A DNA stretch of 64,000 bases from Patella vulgata (taxonomy: Eukaryota; Mollusca; Gastropoda; Patellidae): NCBI RefSeq assembly GCF_932274485.2, contig NC_065886.2, positions 15,947,501-16,011,500 on the forward strand. Direction: 5' to 3'. Below are positions 36,946 through 53,502 of this stretch, one piece after another. The position numbers and the translations under genes were made by a program. Within the stretch, counting starts at the first letter, position 1; each line of letters starts with the position of its first letter. The notes below the pieces were generated by a model. The model was not told the origin of the DNA. It saw only the letters and a program-made list of their open reading frames with translations, and searched no databases.

Positions 36946-38967
36946 ACAAGAGTCTTCTCTTCCAAACCATACAAAGATGCCACAATTTTTAGATGCGGAC
37001 ACTGTCCGAAACGCCGACCAATTGTACCCTCTCTCGCCCCCCCCCCCCGGCCAAATTAAACGAAAACCCCATAAAGAATTTTTTTTTTATCTTTATGACC
37101 GTATTTAATACCCCAGAGTTTGTTTTCTTCTAACCCATACATAGATGTTTCAATTTGTAGTGGCGGACAAAGTACGTAACGCCGACCTGTCATGAGCAGG
37201 TTACCTGTGCACTGAGTTTAGAGGGGGTCGTGCAGTTAACCCTGCCCAGGTGATCCTAAAGCTAAATGTATCAGTGCTGGTCGTGTATCGTATAGTCCTG
37301 TGGAGATAGGCTGGTCCGTTTCCTCACCGGCTTCCCTCTTTTCAGATTTAACACCTGTGCGACCGAAAATAAAATAATCTAGTCGTTTGGTTATAAAGAA
37401 CAAAGAATCGAGTCATCCGTACACGCACAAAGGTTTAGTTCACGTAAAAGATCCTTCTGTAGAAAGCAGTCCTGACTGGTTAAACCTTTTCGCCGTAATA
37501 CATAAAATAAAGACAAATTCTGTAAAAAAAATGAAATGTCCTACTGTTCTCCTTCGAATGATATAAAGATGACGGACATACAGTGTGTTATGGGAGCAAT
37601 TGTGCTCGGACAGCGGCGCTATGACCTACTCTTATAATGGATTCAAACGACTTTTACGTGTACACCGCGTCCTAACCGAACACAATTTAATATATGTTGT
37701 CCTCCCACATCAACAAACGTTGGGGTGGGAGTTAGGGGGCATTTAGCTGCAATTTTTAGCCGAGATAATTCTTATCTACGGCTGCAATTGATACACTATT
37801 CGACTCTTTACGCAAGTAAAATTAGGTTCAGTTGCAAAATTTTCAACACATATAATCATAGTTAGCATGGAAATAAGTGATTATGTTACAAATAGTGACG
37901 AGTGGAACACAGAAATCTTAATTTCATCATGCCGAATAGTTTTTCTGTATTTTCGAGTGATATCATATCACGTGATTTTGGTACATAGCAGTTGGGTTAA
38001 ATGAAATCGCATAATTATGCGGTAAGGTTTCACCTTTATTTCAATGAGAATTGGTTTATTATATGTTAAGCTATGTACAGTACAGTTTGGGGTCGGTGTT
38101 ATTGGAAATTAAGGGAGTTATAGGCCAGTAACTTTTTTGTAGTCAAATGACTACAAAACTTGCGCAAAGGAAGGCCTTAGGAAGGTCCACTACTGTGACT
38201 GGAGTAAGACGTAAGACATAAGTAGTAGAACCACTTCTACGGGGGCGTTTAACCACGCCTGAAAATCCAGATGAAACTCTTTCAGCCAACACCAGTATAG
38301 AATCCTTACGCATCGAGCCACCGCGGACCCAAACCCTTTTGCACCGTTTACAGTCATAATTATGCAATTTGTGACGGACGGGTGTCGATCACGAGGCAGG
38401 GTATTTGTACACTTGCCTAACACGTGATATCACTCGCCATTAAAAACACAGTGTGGTTTTGACGTGTGCTATTCATTTTACCATGTATTAGATATTATAT
38501 TTATGTATATCTATATCTATATCGATAAGACGTTTATTGGATAATATCTATGATCTATATTATTGATATATAACATGATTGTGTCTGCTATCGATACAGA
38601 TCTTGGTCCAACACAGCGGCACTTGGAGTATTTCATGTTTGTTATATTCCGCTGAATATGCCGATTGTCCAACCTTTTGTAGACACCGATAGTAGCATTG
38701 ACTTTGTGTTAGGTTTTAGAATCAGTTTTGTTTATCTTCGCTTTCCTTCCACTGCTAAAGACACCAACAAGAAAGCTAATTAATGTGTGAAGTGATTGTT
38801 AAACCGCATTCTATTTCTTACGTATGATTGGGTTTTCTCTCTGTATAAATAAATAAATCTGTTACACTAGAAGATTATCTCATTATGTTGTCAGTTCTTA
38901 TATACCAATCAGTATATGTATTGTGTAGTTATAATTAGCTCCCTTTGTTTCTCTAGCGACCACAGTT

Positions 38968-39149
38968 TCTGTGTTTGTAACTAAGATTAAGGGTGTTTTA
39001 TGGGTCACTATAGACAACAGTTATTACAGTATATAAACTACGAACTGCGGAGTTCAAGTCATCATTTTTTTGACTTGCCTTCTGACAACATCAGTTATAG
39101 CAAGCTGTTATTTATTTCATATCGTTGACGACAAACTTTAATCTTCAAA
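38968..39149 (+). promoter_or_regulatory. Promoter and 5' UTR of tubulin copy 9
   Basis: TATATAAA lies at 39030-39037, in an A-type leader. Confidence 0.7.
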
Positions 39150-40763
<1,614 letters not shown>

Positions 40764-41119
40764 ATAATGTTTGTGATTAAATAAATAATGTTAATTTTAT
40801 TTGGTTTGATGTTTCTTTTTTTAGTTTCCTGTACATATAATACAATGATTTAACATCTCACTCGAATTACTAGGTCTTAAGGTCCATGTTCTAGAGAGTT
40901 GTTCAACTCGATCTACTATCTATGCAATGTAAGTTCGATCCCACCCCTGGACGTAAACATTATCGCATCGTCGGGTGTCTAATTTTGAATAATCGTATAT
41001 ATAAAGAGATAATTTCATTGTGTTAAACCCTAAAGGACCTAGAACCCATTTGAATTCACATAATTATGTTATTGACATCAGTGGTTATTTTGTACCTCAG
41101 TGTGTATTATAGACGTCGA

Positions 41120-41402
41120 GATGGATGACCGAATGGTTAGGCCGTGCACATTGTATCATAAGGTCTGTCATTGAGTCAACTGGTCTGGTTTCGATTCCCC
41201 GGTTGTATGTGACAAGGAGCAGGGTCGCCTGTCCAACCTCGTGGGTTTTCTTCGGGTCCCCTGGTTTCCCCCCACTGCTAAAGACCCCTACGAGCAAGCT
41301 AATTAGTGTAGTAAAATTGAACCATATGTTAGTCCTGAAATGACCTAGATTGTGCCGAACGGATGTTAAACCTCATTTCTCTCTCTGTGTGTATTATAGA
41401 TA
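41120..41402 (+). repeat. SINE-1 in spacer after copy 9
   Basis: It is full length, without the 9-bp duplication; its tail reads GGATGTTAAACC. Confidence 0.7.
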
Positions 41403-43420
41403 GACAAGAGTCTTCTCTTCCAAACCATACAAAGATGCCACAATTTTTAGATGCGGACACTGTCCGAAACGCCGACCAATTGTACCCTCTCTCGCCCCCC
41501 CCCCGGCCAAATTAAACGAAAACCCCATAAAGAATTTTTTTTTTTATCTTTATGACCGTATTTAATACCCCAGAGTTTGTTTTCTTCTAACCCATACATA
41601 GATGTTTCAATTTGTAGTGGCGGACAGAGTACGTAACGCCGACCTGTCATGAGCAGGTTACCTGTGTACTGAGTTTAGAGGGGGTCGTGCAGTTAACCCT
41701 GCCCAGGTGATCCTAAAGCTAAATGTATCAGTGCTGGTCGTGTATCGTATAGTCCTGTGGAGCTAGGCTGGTCCGTTTCCTCACCGGCTTCCCTCTTTTC
41801 AGATTTAACACCTGTGCGACCGAAAATAAAATAATCTAGTCGTTTGGTTATAAAGAACAAAGAATCGAGTCATCCGTACACGCACAAAGGTTTAGTTCAC
41901 GTAAAAGATCCTTCTGTAGAAAGCAGTCCTGACTGGTTAAACCTTTTCGCCGTAATACATAAAATAAAGACAAATTCTGTAAAAAAAATGAAATGTCCTA
42001 CTGTTCTCCTTCGAATGATATAAAGATGACGGACATACAGTGTGTTATGGGAGCAATTGTGCTCGGACAGCGGCGCTATGACCTACTCTTATAATGGATT
42101 CAAACGACTTTTACGTGTACACCGCGTCCTAACCGAACACAATTTAATATATGTTGTCCTCCCACATCAACAAACGTTGGGGTGGGAGTTAGGGGGCATT
42201 TAGCTGCAATTTTTAGCCGAGATAATTCTTATCTACGGCTGCAATTGATACACTATTCGACTCTTTACGCAAGTAAAATTAGGTTCAGTTGCAAAATTTT
42301 CAACACATATAATCATAGTTAGCATGGAAATAAGTGATTATGTTACAAATAGTGACGAGTGGAACACAGAAATCTTAATTTCATCATGCCGAATAGTTTT
42401 TCTGTATTTTCGAGTGATATCATATCACGTGATTTTGGTACATAGCAGTTGGGTTAAATGAAATCGCATAATTATGCGGTAAGGTTTCACCTTTATTTCA
42501 ATGAGAATTGGTTTATTATATGTTAAGCTATGTACAGTACAGTTTGGGGTCGGTGTTATTGGAAATTAAGGGAGTTATAGGCCAGTAACTTTTTTGTAGT
42601 CAAATGACTACAAAACTTGCGCAAAGGAAGGCCTTAGGAAGGTCCACTACTGTGACTGGAGTAAGACGTAAGACATAAGTAGTAGAACCACTTCTACGGG
42701 GGCGTTTAACCACGCCTGAAAATCCAGATGAAACTCTTTCAGCCAACACCAGTATAGAATCCTTACGCATCGAGCCACCGCGGACCCAAACCCTTTTGCA
42801 CCGTTTACAGTCATAATTATGCAATTTGTGACGGACGGGTGTCGATCACGAGGCAGGGTATTTGTACTCTTGCCTAACACGTGATATCACTCGCCATTAA
42901 AAACACAGTGTGGTTTTGACGTGTGCTATTCATTTTACCATGTATTAGATATTATATTTATGTATATCTATATCTATATCGATAAGACGTTTATTGGATA
43001 ATATCTATGATCTATATTATTGATATATAACATGATTGTGTCTGCTATCGATACAGATCTTGGTCCAACACAGCGGCACTTGGAGTATTTCATGTTTGTT
43101 ATATTCCGCTGAATATCCCTATTGTCCAACCTTTTGTAGACACCGATAGTAGCATTGACTTTGTGTTAGGTTTTAGAATCAGTTTTGTTTATCTTCGCTT
43201 TCCTTCCACTGCTAAAGACACCAACAAGAAAGCTAATTAATGTGTGAAGTGATTGTTAAACCGCATTCTATTTCTCACGTATGATTGGGTTTTCTCTCTG
43301 TTTAAATAAATCTGTTACACTAGAAGATTATCTCATTATGTTGTCAGTTCTTATATACCAATCAGTATATGTATTGTGTAGTTATAATTAGCTCCCTTTG
43401 TTTCTCTAGCGACCACAGTT

Positions 43421-43602
43421 TCTGTGTTTGTAACTAAGATTAAGGGTGTTTTATGGGTCACTATAGACAACAGTTATTACAGTATATAAACTACGAACTG
43501 CGGAGTTCAAGTCATCATTTTTTTGACTTGCCTTCTGACAACATCAGTTATAGCAAGCTGTTATTTATTTCATATCGTTGACGACAAACTTTAATCTTCA
43601 AA
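43421..43602 (+). promoter_or_regulatory. Promoter and 5' UTR of tubulin copy 10
   Basis: TATATAAA lies at 43483-43490, in an A-type leader. Confidence 0.7.
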
Positions 43603-45217
<1,615 letters not shown>

Positions 45218-45347
45218 ATCTGATTCTTTTTAAGGAATAAAACTGAAATCTGAACCCGTGAAAAATGTTTTTATTTCTCTAGAATCGTTGTGTTGAAGTT
45301 ATATCAATTTCTTGGTTTAAAACCGGGACAACTATATGGCCTCTTGT

Positions 45348-45545
45348 AATGTGACGTGTTTCGATCCCAAGCTTCTACGTGACAAATAGTAGGGTCACCT
45401 GCCCAGCCTCGAGTTTTCCCCGGTTCCCTCCCACTGCTAGAAAAAAAACCCCAAGCGAATTATTGAAATAAGATTATACCATATGTTAGTCCCGAAATGA
45501 TCCACACTTTTGTCGAGTTTACGTTAAATCCCACTTCTCCCTCTA
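45348..45545 (+). repeat. SINE-1 outside the array, 5'-truncated
   Basis: It has the B-box-like TGTTTCGATCCC, the CCCCGGTTCCCTCCCACTGC middle and the tail with ACCATATGTTAGTCCCGAAA. It is an independent, more diverged insertion, which shows the family is dispersed and not only part of the tubulin spacer. Confidence 0.65.
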
Positions 45546-46776
45546 TTCATCTCACTTCAACTAAATTCTTTCAGAAAATACTAAAGGTCATTTTTTGGTA
45601 TGCTAATTATTTTCTGCCAAAGATTCATTCGAAGATCCAAGTTATCTGAGCCTATTTCCCCATTGTCTGATCGATGTTAAAGTAGCTAAGTCTCTAACTC
45701 AATATCATCCAAAATCTTCGACATTGACAACACGATTTATTTGTCGGTTTAAATCAACATTGATGTTGTGATCTTACCGGGAAAAGATGGCCTTCTGATA
45801 TCCAATATTTAAGACAAAATAAACATTTTACAATTGGTACACGAATCGTGTACCATAATGCGTTTCAGCGCTATGTGTAATAAGGGACTCGAAAAACGAG
45901 GCTGGACATATTCCACAAGTCATGTCAAACGGTGACGCTATATTCTTATCTGGATAGCATGCCCAATAAATACTATCGGCGTAGACTGGAATAACCAGAA
46001 GCTAGAGGTTGAAATTCGATTGAGAATACTGGCGTATGTCGCCGAACCTAACTGATTAGAAATTACAGTAAAAACAGAAACGATTGAATGTAAATCAATT
46101 TATATACATTCATATTACATTATTGTATGCGTTCCGACCCATTTGTGTCAATTTCTAGGTCCCAAATATTAGCGACTTAGCTCCTTTAAGATGCAATTTG
46201 TTCTGTTCTTTGTGTGCCTTATCCGGGAGATAGTCGTGTATTTCACCGAATTGAAAATACAGTATTCTCGGAAAAACACCCTGCAGGAAAATCCTTAGGC
46301 TAGTTTAGGAATTGAATTCAAATAATTGGGCGGACAGACAGGAAGGTAATGGGATTTATCTATATCAACACGATTATTGATTACCGAGCGTAGGCAGAAA
46401 TGTACATGTACATGAAATGGGTTTTTACGTCCTACAGTTCTGCCCCGACAGGGCTAATGAAGACGGAGAAATGTACATGATTTTGTTTCATGACAGCATA
46501 CGTTATATATAAACGTCGCCTAAATAAATTACATGTAGTAGATACTTGTGTGTCATAGTTTATGGCTCTATCCAGTTACTAAATGCATCTAAAAGATTAG
46601 GTTATATATTATACTGTACAATTATTAACAACACGTAACTTGTATGTGTATATAAAAGTAAATTTATATATAATCTAGAACACAGAACTTACTGGCATGA
46701 ATATAAATTTGGCTGCCTTGTGGAGTCAACGTCCGATAACAGTTTTTTTTAATATGCTGTTAATTTAGAATGTGCC

Positions 46777-47563
46777 TTAAAGGGCTAATCCCGATAATAT
46801 TTTGGAGAATAAAACTGCTTAATTTTGTGTTAAAATCCTCTACCTTAGGGCCGAGCAACTAACTCGATATATGTGATAGGTTTTCAAACAACTTAACCCT
46901 GTCAGTCTTCATCTGGAAATGGAGACCGGTGTCCCAAGCTGTATTATGCGGTGTCTGGATAAAACCAGACTTTTATTTTATAAAAATAATGTGTAGGTGA
47001 AATTTACCTTTCGTTATCAAGTACAGCACATGGGTCATTCATTGTATAGACCTCTAAAGAAATGGGGATCCATTATCATCAGGTCACTCACGAAAAAATT
47101 GACCCGAAATCTTAAAAGGGTTACGTGTCCGGATAAGCAGTTTTGTCGCTCACGTCCAAACGACTCAAAATTTTGAGACAGGGTAAATACACCATTCCTC
47201 TATATTTTCGCGCTTAAATTTCATACGTACTCGGCCTTTTACACACTGATCAGCCGTGGATTTTCGCTAGGCCGCTACAATCACTGATAAGGATGACATC
47301 GATGCGACTTAACGAGTCCCAAATATTAACTTTTTTCTTCCATCAAATTAAATTCTAAAACGTTATTAAAATTCAACATTTAGCCCGAATCAGTAACGTC
47401 TTATGTAAACAATGCACGCGCTATTGAGCCAATGACTGACGCCGCGTGATGTGACGTCACGTGTCGAAACAGTCATCTGTAACAGAGATATTAAAAGATC
47501 TCTGTGAAACAGATTGGGACTTTTATTTTTGAGACTATGTTCAAATTGGGATAGTCCCTTTAA
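46777..47563. mobile_element. Non-autonomous DNA element bounded by TTAA
   Basis: The left end reads TTAAAGGGCTAATCCC and the right end, on the other strand, TTAAAGGGACTATCCC. The two form imperfect terminal inverted repeats, with TTAA at both ends. The 787-bp interior has no transposase. TTAA target sites are known for piggyBac-type elements, but family membership is not shown. Part of the interior (about 47238-47300, CACACTGATCAGC...TTCGCTAG) recurs near 56175-56215. Confidence 0.55.
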
Positions 47564-49556
47564 ATAATACGTAAATAGCTGTATCATATTTTTGTCAATT
47601 CGCCAGACATATTTTATAATATCGATCAACCATGGGATTCGGGAAGTTAATGTTCTTGGCAAGTTAATGTTCTTGGCAAGAACAGATATTACACATATAT
47701 TGTATACATGTATAGGCGTATATCAATATTGTATGCAAGTTCTACTCTTGCCAAAATTAGGTTTTTTTTTTTGATTCGTTAAGAAATGAGTTACCCCCTT
47801 TTGATGCGCTAACTCAATGGGGATGCTCGATTGCCAAACCGGGATGTTCCGAATTGACGGAATTCAATCCTGTAAGTCCCGACAAATACAATGAATGCAT
47901 GCGTTCTAGCCCCAACTTCCCATTTATACTCGATTGTCACTATTTTTGGGTTTGACAGAATTCAATTCCGGAACGTTCAATCGAGCCGAACATTCCCCCA
48001 TGTATAATATATGGCTAAATACAACCGACGAAATAATCTTGATTATGAACGTGCAGATAAAACAATGGGATCTATTCAACAGTACTGAAACAGGATAATC
48101 AAATGACAAATATATCCAGTATTTTTTTTTCTGGAAATGTTTCTTACTAGTTGACATTATGGCCATGTAATTTGAATATTTATAAACTCCAAAATGTCAT
48201 TTCAAATATAATTTTAAGTCACGGAGGAATGGAGAGAGAGAGAGAGAGGGAGGGAGAAATGGCCACTCAACAGAAACTAGTTCATTTTAAATATGATTTT
48301 AAGTCAGGGGGAATAGAATTTCTTATTGTACCCTCCTACCAGGCTATCCTACTCTTTCACTGTAAATCAACCCCTGAGACGATTCTTTGGACAGAGTTAA
48401 TTCTTACTGTGTAGGCAACTGGCTTACCGGAGTTATCACCCTTTATTCCAACGTGTACATGGAACTTTGGTTCTTTGGTCCCTCTGAATGACTAGATGCT
48501 GTTCCTTGCTAAGACCCTCCATCCTGCACCACTGGGACCTTCTGGTTATTAAGCCAGTGCCTGACTGAGCCACTGTGGCTCTCATATTGTAATCTAATTA
48601 GATTGGTGAACATTAAAAATGTTATACAAAAACATACTATGGAACACAATTACTATTTTGATTAAAGCGACGTTTCGTTGAGGGTTCTCTCAACGTTTTC
48701 AAGCAAATGATAATGAAAATAATGTACAGAAGGTTTATATACAAAAATGTTTCAAGCGGTTTTGGGACGGATAATGTTATTTATTTATATACATGTATAC
48801 ATGAACTAACAATATATAAAAGTGAAAAAAAGACTTCATAACAAACATACATACATGTAGCTAGATACTCAATATGTAAAATACAGTATTCTTTTTATAC
48901 AACTATATATGTAACATAAAGTGTATTTGTCTATAAAAATAAATTTTCCATTACAGAACTTGTGAAGTTTTCATCAAAATAATTATTAACCATGTACTTT
49001 TTCTATGTTTCAGTTTTAACATATCAAGCATCAGCAAACTCAGAAATAATAAATTCTGTTGTACATGACAAAATATCAGGCCCTAGTGTGCTAGTATCTG
49101 GCATTTTAAACTTTGTGCTGGAAAGGTATGAATCAAAATAAGAACAAGACACAATGTCTGTGACAGGTGCCTTATTTCCAGACATGCATATTGGATAATA
49201 ATAAATAAATAAAATACCTACAAAACAATCCACAAATAAACATTAAATAGCATGTCAATGAAATAAATTTACATCCTCTAACCTGTTTTTTTAATCAAGT
49301 TTAAAATCTTATCTTTTCTCCCATAATTCTAAAAGACAAAAGCAAATTATTCCTATGAGCATAATGAGTATGAGAAATTCCAATGATATAAATTGAAATG
49401 GATAAACATCACATTTCAAGTGTCATTGTTTAAAATAATAATCAGATGAAAAACTGGCACCAAGTTTTAGTTTATCCAACTGGTTTTTACATGCTCTATC
49501 AGCCTTTTCATTTGCTCAACTCCTGATATTTTCCTCACTTTTCATTTTTTAAAGAA

Positions 49557-51369
49557 TCATCCTCTAAGCTGTCTAATTGGTTTTGCTAAAACAGGTACCA
49601 TTAAATACTGGGTGAGATATAATACAAAACCTATTATCAGGAACACCGATATAACAGATATTAGTCCAAATCTATATATCACTGAATAATCATATATCTG
49701 AAAGGATATAAAAAGAATAAATATTCAGTTAATAGATTGAAAAAAAATAAAATGTCAAACAATTGTTTGGGCAAACTTTAACCCCATCATCTGTCGAGTT
49801 TGAAGTACATGTACCTTATGTTAAATGACCCTATATATATTTATTCATTAGTCTTCACTTCGGATGTACAGAAAACGAATGCACGCTTTACCAAGAGAAC
49901 TAAGTCAACGGTTTTGCACACTCATTACTATTCATATAATATTATGTACCGTACAAAGGTCATGAATATGCATGTTCATGTTAACATCTGGCTCTTTCTA
50001 ATATCTATTTTGATGAATGGCAAAAAAGGAAGAGTCAGAAAAATAATGTACAGTAAATTGCAGGACCTTGTTTAAAAGAATTGTTTGTTTAAACAATAGA
50101 TCCTGCCCCATATAGTCACAATGAGAATGGATGCTTTTCTTTTTTATGCCATAGCTTTGATTGATGTAAAATTTTAAACTGGGCATGCTTTTAAGTCATT
50201 CTTTTTATTACCATACCTTAACAGATTCATCCGGTGCTGCAACTTCTGGTTCTCGTGGAATAAAAACTAAAACAACTGTTAAAAACCCAGCTAATAATAT
50301 AGCTAATGGTCCAAGATTGCTAAAGAGAAAAAATAGAAATATTAGATTTTAAAAAAATGATATTATCACAGTATTCTTGGAATTGTGACTCGCATCAAAC
50401 ATCAAAGTATGTCAATCAAGAAGCAATTGTGAAGAGAACCAGCTTATCAAGTTTCAAGTCGATTGTACTCAAATTGGGGTAGCCATAGGTCATTTTTGAA
50501 AAGTGTCTCCCTAAGAACAAAAAGATCACCAAGTGTATGGAATCCATTGCTGGTTCAAAAATGTATTGTGATACTGGTACCATGTATTTTGATGAAAAGA
50601 AGTTTCAGCAGCTCAAAGTTTGTAGTTTGATATTGGTTGGTTATGTTGGTATATTACAAACTAGTGGTCTTGTTAAAAAGGAGGGCAGATGAATAAACAG
50701 AGACATCTTTCCAATATAAAAATTAATCAATTACTTACACCTAAAATAAAAATCTGAAATGAAATATTTTTTTTTTTAGTAGGCCTATAGTATGGTGCAA
50801 ATGACTGAAATTCAATTTGGAATTAATGAAATGTGATTTAACATACATGTACTACATGTCTGCAACAGGATAGCAAAATTCCAACTGTCAAGGGGTCTTT
50901 TACGTGCACGCAAACGTGTAGGCCTACACAAGACCTTGCTTTTATTGTCCCAACCAAATGAATAGACACCGTTCCTTGACAGGCTCTCCTTCCACACCAC
51001 TAGCAATGTAGCAAGAGGAAAACCACACTGGAAAATAAGGCCCAAGAACTCTCTCTCTGTCAACACCGGGATCGAACCCTGGACCCACTGGTTAGTGAGT
51101 CTGCACCGCATGCATTCAATGTGTCGTGAGCGAAAAACATTTGACCTGTCTTTCAAACTATTTCTTTTGATTTCTTTGACATATTATTAAATATTTTAAA
51201 TGTTTGCGCTTTTGACTTTTTTTCACTTTTTGTTCAAATGAAATTTACATTTGTTTACTTACGAAATGGATCCTTGTGCTCTTGTTAAAGCAAGGCAGAG
51301 AATCAAACAAAGAACCCAGATAAAGGCCAGAACAAATAATCCTTCACCTATACCTAGTACTCTCGCCAT
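49557..51369 (-). CDS. TMEM218: Transmembrane protein 218
   Basis: There are three coding exons: 51263-51369, 50217-50319 and 49557-49697 (with stop TGA). All donors are GT (GTAAGT, GTATGG), acceptors end TTTAG and TTTCAG, and the phases fit. The product is 116 aa; human TMEM218 has 115. It starts MARVLGIGEGLFVLAFIW and has three hydrophobic stretches (about residues 9-30, 37-57, 79-103); the IPREPEVAAP loop and the LAKP near the C terminus match positions typical of the family. Known role: a ciliary transition-zone membrane protein linked in humans to Joubert and Meckel-type ciliopathy. Each exon is below the size that open-frame listings report. Intron 1 (50320-51262) holds a reversed SINE. 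Confidence 0.88.
50875..51123 (-). repeat. SINE-2 copy in TMEM218 intron 1
   Basis: On the minus strand the head includes CTCACTAACCAGTGGG and a B-box-like GGGTTCGATCCC; the body then runs to GCACGTAAAAGACCCC. The far tail is missing. It lies in the same orientation as the host gene. Confidence 0.65.
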
Positions 51370-53502
51370 TTTTACGATACTTATCTAATTCATTGATAGA
51401 AGAATTAAGAGACAAGTTTGGACACCATCTTGTTCATGACAACAAATATGGCGGGATGTTAGCCAACATCGGTTAAAAGACATCGCTTCATTGGCCAATA
51501 CTGGATTTTGATCCAATGAAATTCTTTTACCCATAATCCATTTGCCCCAATTTACCAGTCCCTTATAATTGTCGACGAAGCCTTGATCTACCAGTTATAC
51601 TGTGCTTAGTCTATGAGTCTACATACAGCATTAACCTCTCTATAGAGTGGTTACATGTTTGCAATTACCAGATATATTTACAATATGGAATTTATTTTTA
51701 AAAAAAGTCAGAAAATTAGGCCAAAGTCTTGTATTACATTTTAATTTTACATTGATAAAACATGTACAGACCAAATACAGAAGATAGATAATATGCAAAA
51801 TCTGTTTCTCTAACAGATGTGGGGATCCACTTACCTTAGTTAGTGTTGAGTCAATAATAATTGTATTAAACCACTGCCAATATAGATAATTTATGAGGTC
51901 TGGGAGTACAAATTCTATCTCCAAGGGGACTGTTGAACACTGATGATATGGATTCTATCTGGGAGCCAGGGTGCCTCAGTGTGTTAGGACACTCACTCGC
52001 TAACCAGGAAGTCCCGGGTTTGACCTCCGTCTTGGCTGAGAAAGTTCCACAGGATATTTCGGCATGGTTTCCCCATGTCAGAGTCTGCAGGGCCTAGTGA
52101 GCAACAGCACCAAGTCATTTGAGTGGGAGGAAAACCCAAGGTCCTGTGTACACATTGATGTGTACGTATAAGAATTCTTGACAGTTGCAATTCAAAGTCA
52201 TAGCGCTGCTGTCTGTCTGGGCAAAATTTATTTCCCTTATTATAGCACACTGTATATGGCAGATGCCCCCAGTCTTCATTAGCCCTGACTGATGGTGCAG
52301 AAGAGTAGGACCTTTAACCCCATTTGTTCATCTTACTGCACAATTATTCATAAACGTTTACACCCAATAGTAGTTATACCTACTGAGTGCCTCCAAATGG
52401 CATTTTATTTTTTCGTTTGGGAAATTTGTCTCCAGTTAATCTGATCTTTTTATTCTTCAATCAGAAGTTATCTTTGTCAGGTTTTTTGAAGCACTATAAT
52501 ATTGCAACATATCAGGGACAACATCAACTTCAATGAGGTTAGATATTTGGTGGGACAAAAAACCAAGGTCATAAACACCATAAATATTTTATTATATAAA
52601 TAAAATAACCATATACATACAGTATATTAACATCTTCTAAATATTACAATAATAATTTCCAAACAATTCTCTTACAAATATAACAAAGTTCTTGTTAATT
52701 ATTTCCCACATGAGGTTAATGATGATGATGATGTCATTAATACATGTATTATTAATATTCTATATGTAAAGTTAGTCAATCTACATCTATTGTAATGAAT
52801 TACCCCACTATGTAAAAACAATAACAATTTATTTTACAATTTGTTTTCTATATTTACTTGATGGATGTAGCAAGTTGAGAGGGGGGGGGGGAATATCAGT
52901 TTCAACACTAACCAAGTCATTCTGGGACTAACACTGAAATTGGAAATCTTAATTAAAAAAATTTGTTTGTGCATGGGTCTTTTTAGAAATAAATTTATGT
53001 TGCGGGGAGCTTCAGATATGTCCCTTATTCTCATTCAAGCATGTGGTTTCTTGAAAATGAATTTTACAATATAAAAACACTAAATTAAACTTGCTCAAAA
53101 GAACTATAAAACATTAAACAAGTCGCATAGTGATTTTTCAAAGCATTCAGAACTGTTCTGCTAGCTTCAAATAAGTTTTATGTACAAAATTGGCCTTGGA
53201 ATTTAATAAAGAGGAAATATATATTAATGTTTTTAGGAAAAGTACCGTAGTTAATGTAAAATTATAAGATGTCAGGGCCTTCTAATAGCCTATACATGTA
53301 TATCTCTTCCCTGTCCATAAAGCTAGAACAGATGTTTGTGTTTTCATTTCTTAGTTTACTACTGAAGATGATTTAATCAACAGCAATATATGTTATATCA
53401 CATGAGAAAAATTGCATTCAATAATTCCCTCATATAACAACTCTGTACAATGATTTTTTTTTTTTTTAAATATTTAGCACTTTAATTGATTGGACATTTT
53501 TA
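51370..53502. other. Region between TMEM218 and COG2
   Basis: I see no gene. The first 200 bp should contain the TMEM218 promoter, but no TATA box is clear. A full SINE-2 lies at 51968-52330. The rest is AT-rich, with a GAT triplet run near 52721 and a poly-G run near 52881, and probably includes the 3' UTR of COG2 at its right end. Confidence 0.5.
51968..52330 (+). repeat. SINE-2, fullest copy
   Basis: The head has A-box-like TGCCTCAGTGTGTTAGGACA and B-box-like CCCGGGTTTGACCTC. The body includes GGTTTCCCCATGTC, and the tail GCACACTGTATATGGCAG, GTCTTCATTAGCCC and GTAGGACCTTTAACCCC. It is the best guide to the fragments scattered in the tubulin spacers. Confidence 0.7.

Larger units (their letters stand above)
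36306..39149. other. Spacer 2 type, after copy 8
   Basis: Long haplotype (2844 bp). SINE-1 lies at 36662-36945, without the 9-bp duplication. It shares private states with the next spacer (GTTTCTTTTTTTAG, TTTTCAGATTTAAC, AACGTTGGGGTGGG), so the two arose by a late monomer duplication. The hairpin-rich insertion spans about 37703-38263. No gene is seen. Confidence 0.75.
40764..43602. other. Spacer 2 type, after copy 9
   Basis: Long haplotype (2839 bp). SINE-1 lies at 41120-41402. The poly-C tract near 41496 is the shortest of the series. The (TAAA)n run before the promoter is shortened (TTTAAATAAATC near 43300). The hairpin-rich insertion spans about 42163-42720. No gene is seen. Confidence 0.75.
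45218..49556. other. Intergenic region between the tubulin array and TMEM218
   Basis: I see no protein-coding gene. It holds the 3' UTR of copy 10, a 5'-truncated SINE-1 (45348-45545), a small reversed SINE-2 tail piece (about 46417-46470), a TTAA-bounded element (46777-47563), a (GA)n microsatellite (48231-48252), a reversed SINE-2 head (about 48445-48597) and AT-rich sequence that may include the 3' UTR of TMEM218 toward its right end. Open frames here are short and unrelated to known proteins. Confidence 0.6.

Noticed and set aside
45836-45854. Short palindrome GGTACACGAATCGTGTACC
   Set aside because: Nine-base arms in AT-rich intergenic DNA can arise by chance, and no flanking structure supports a function.
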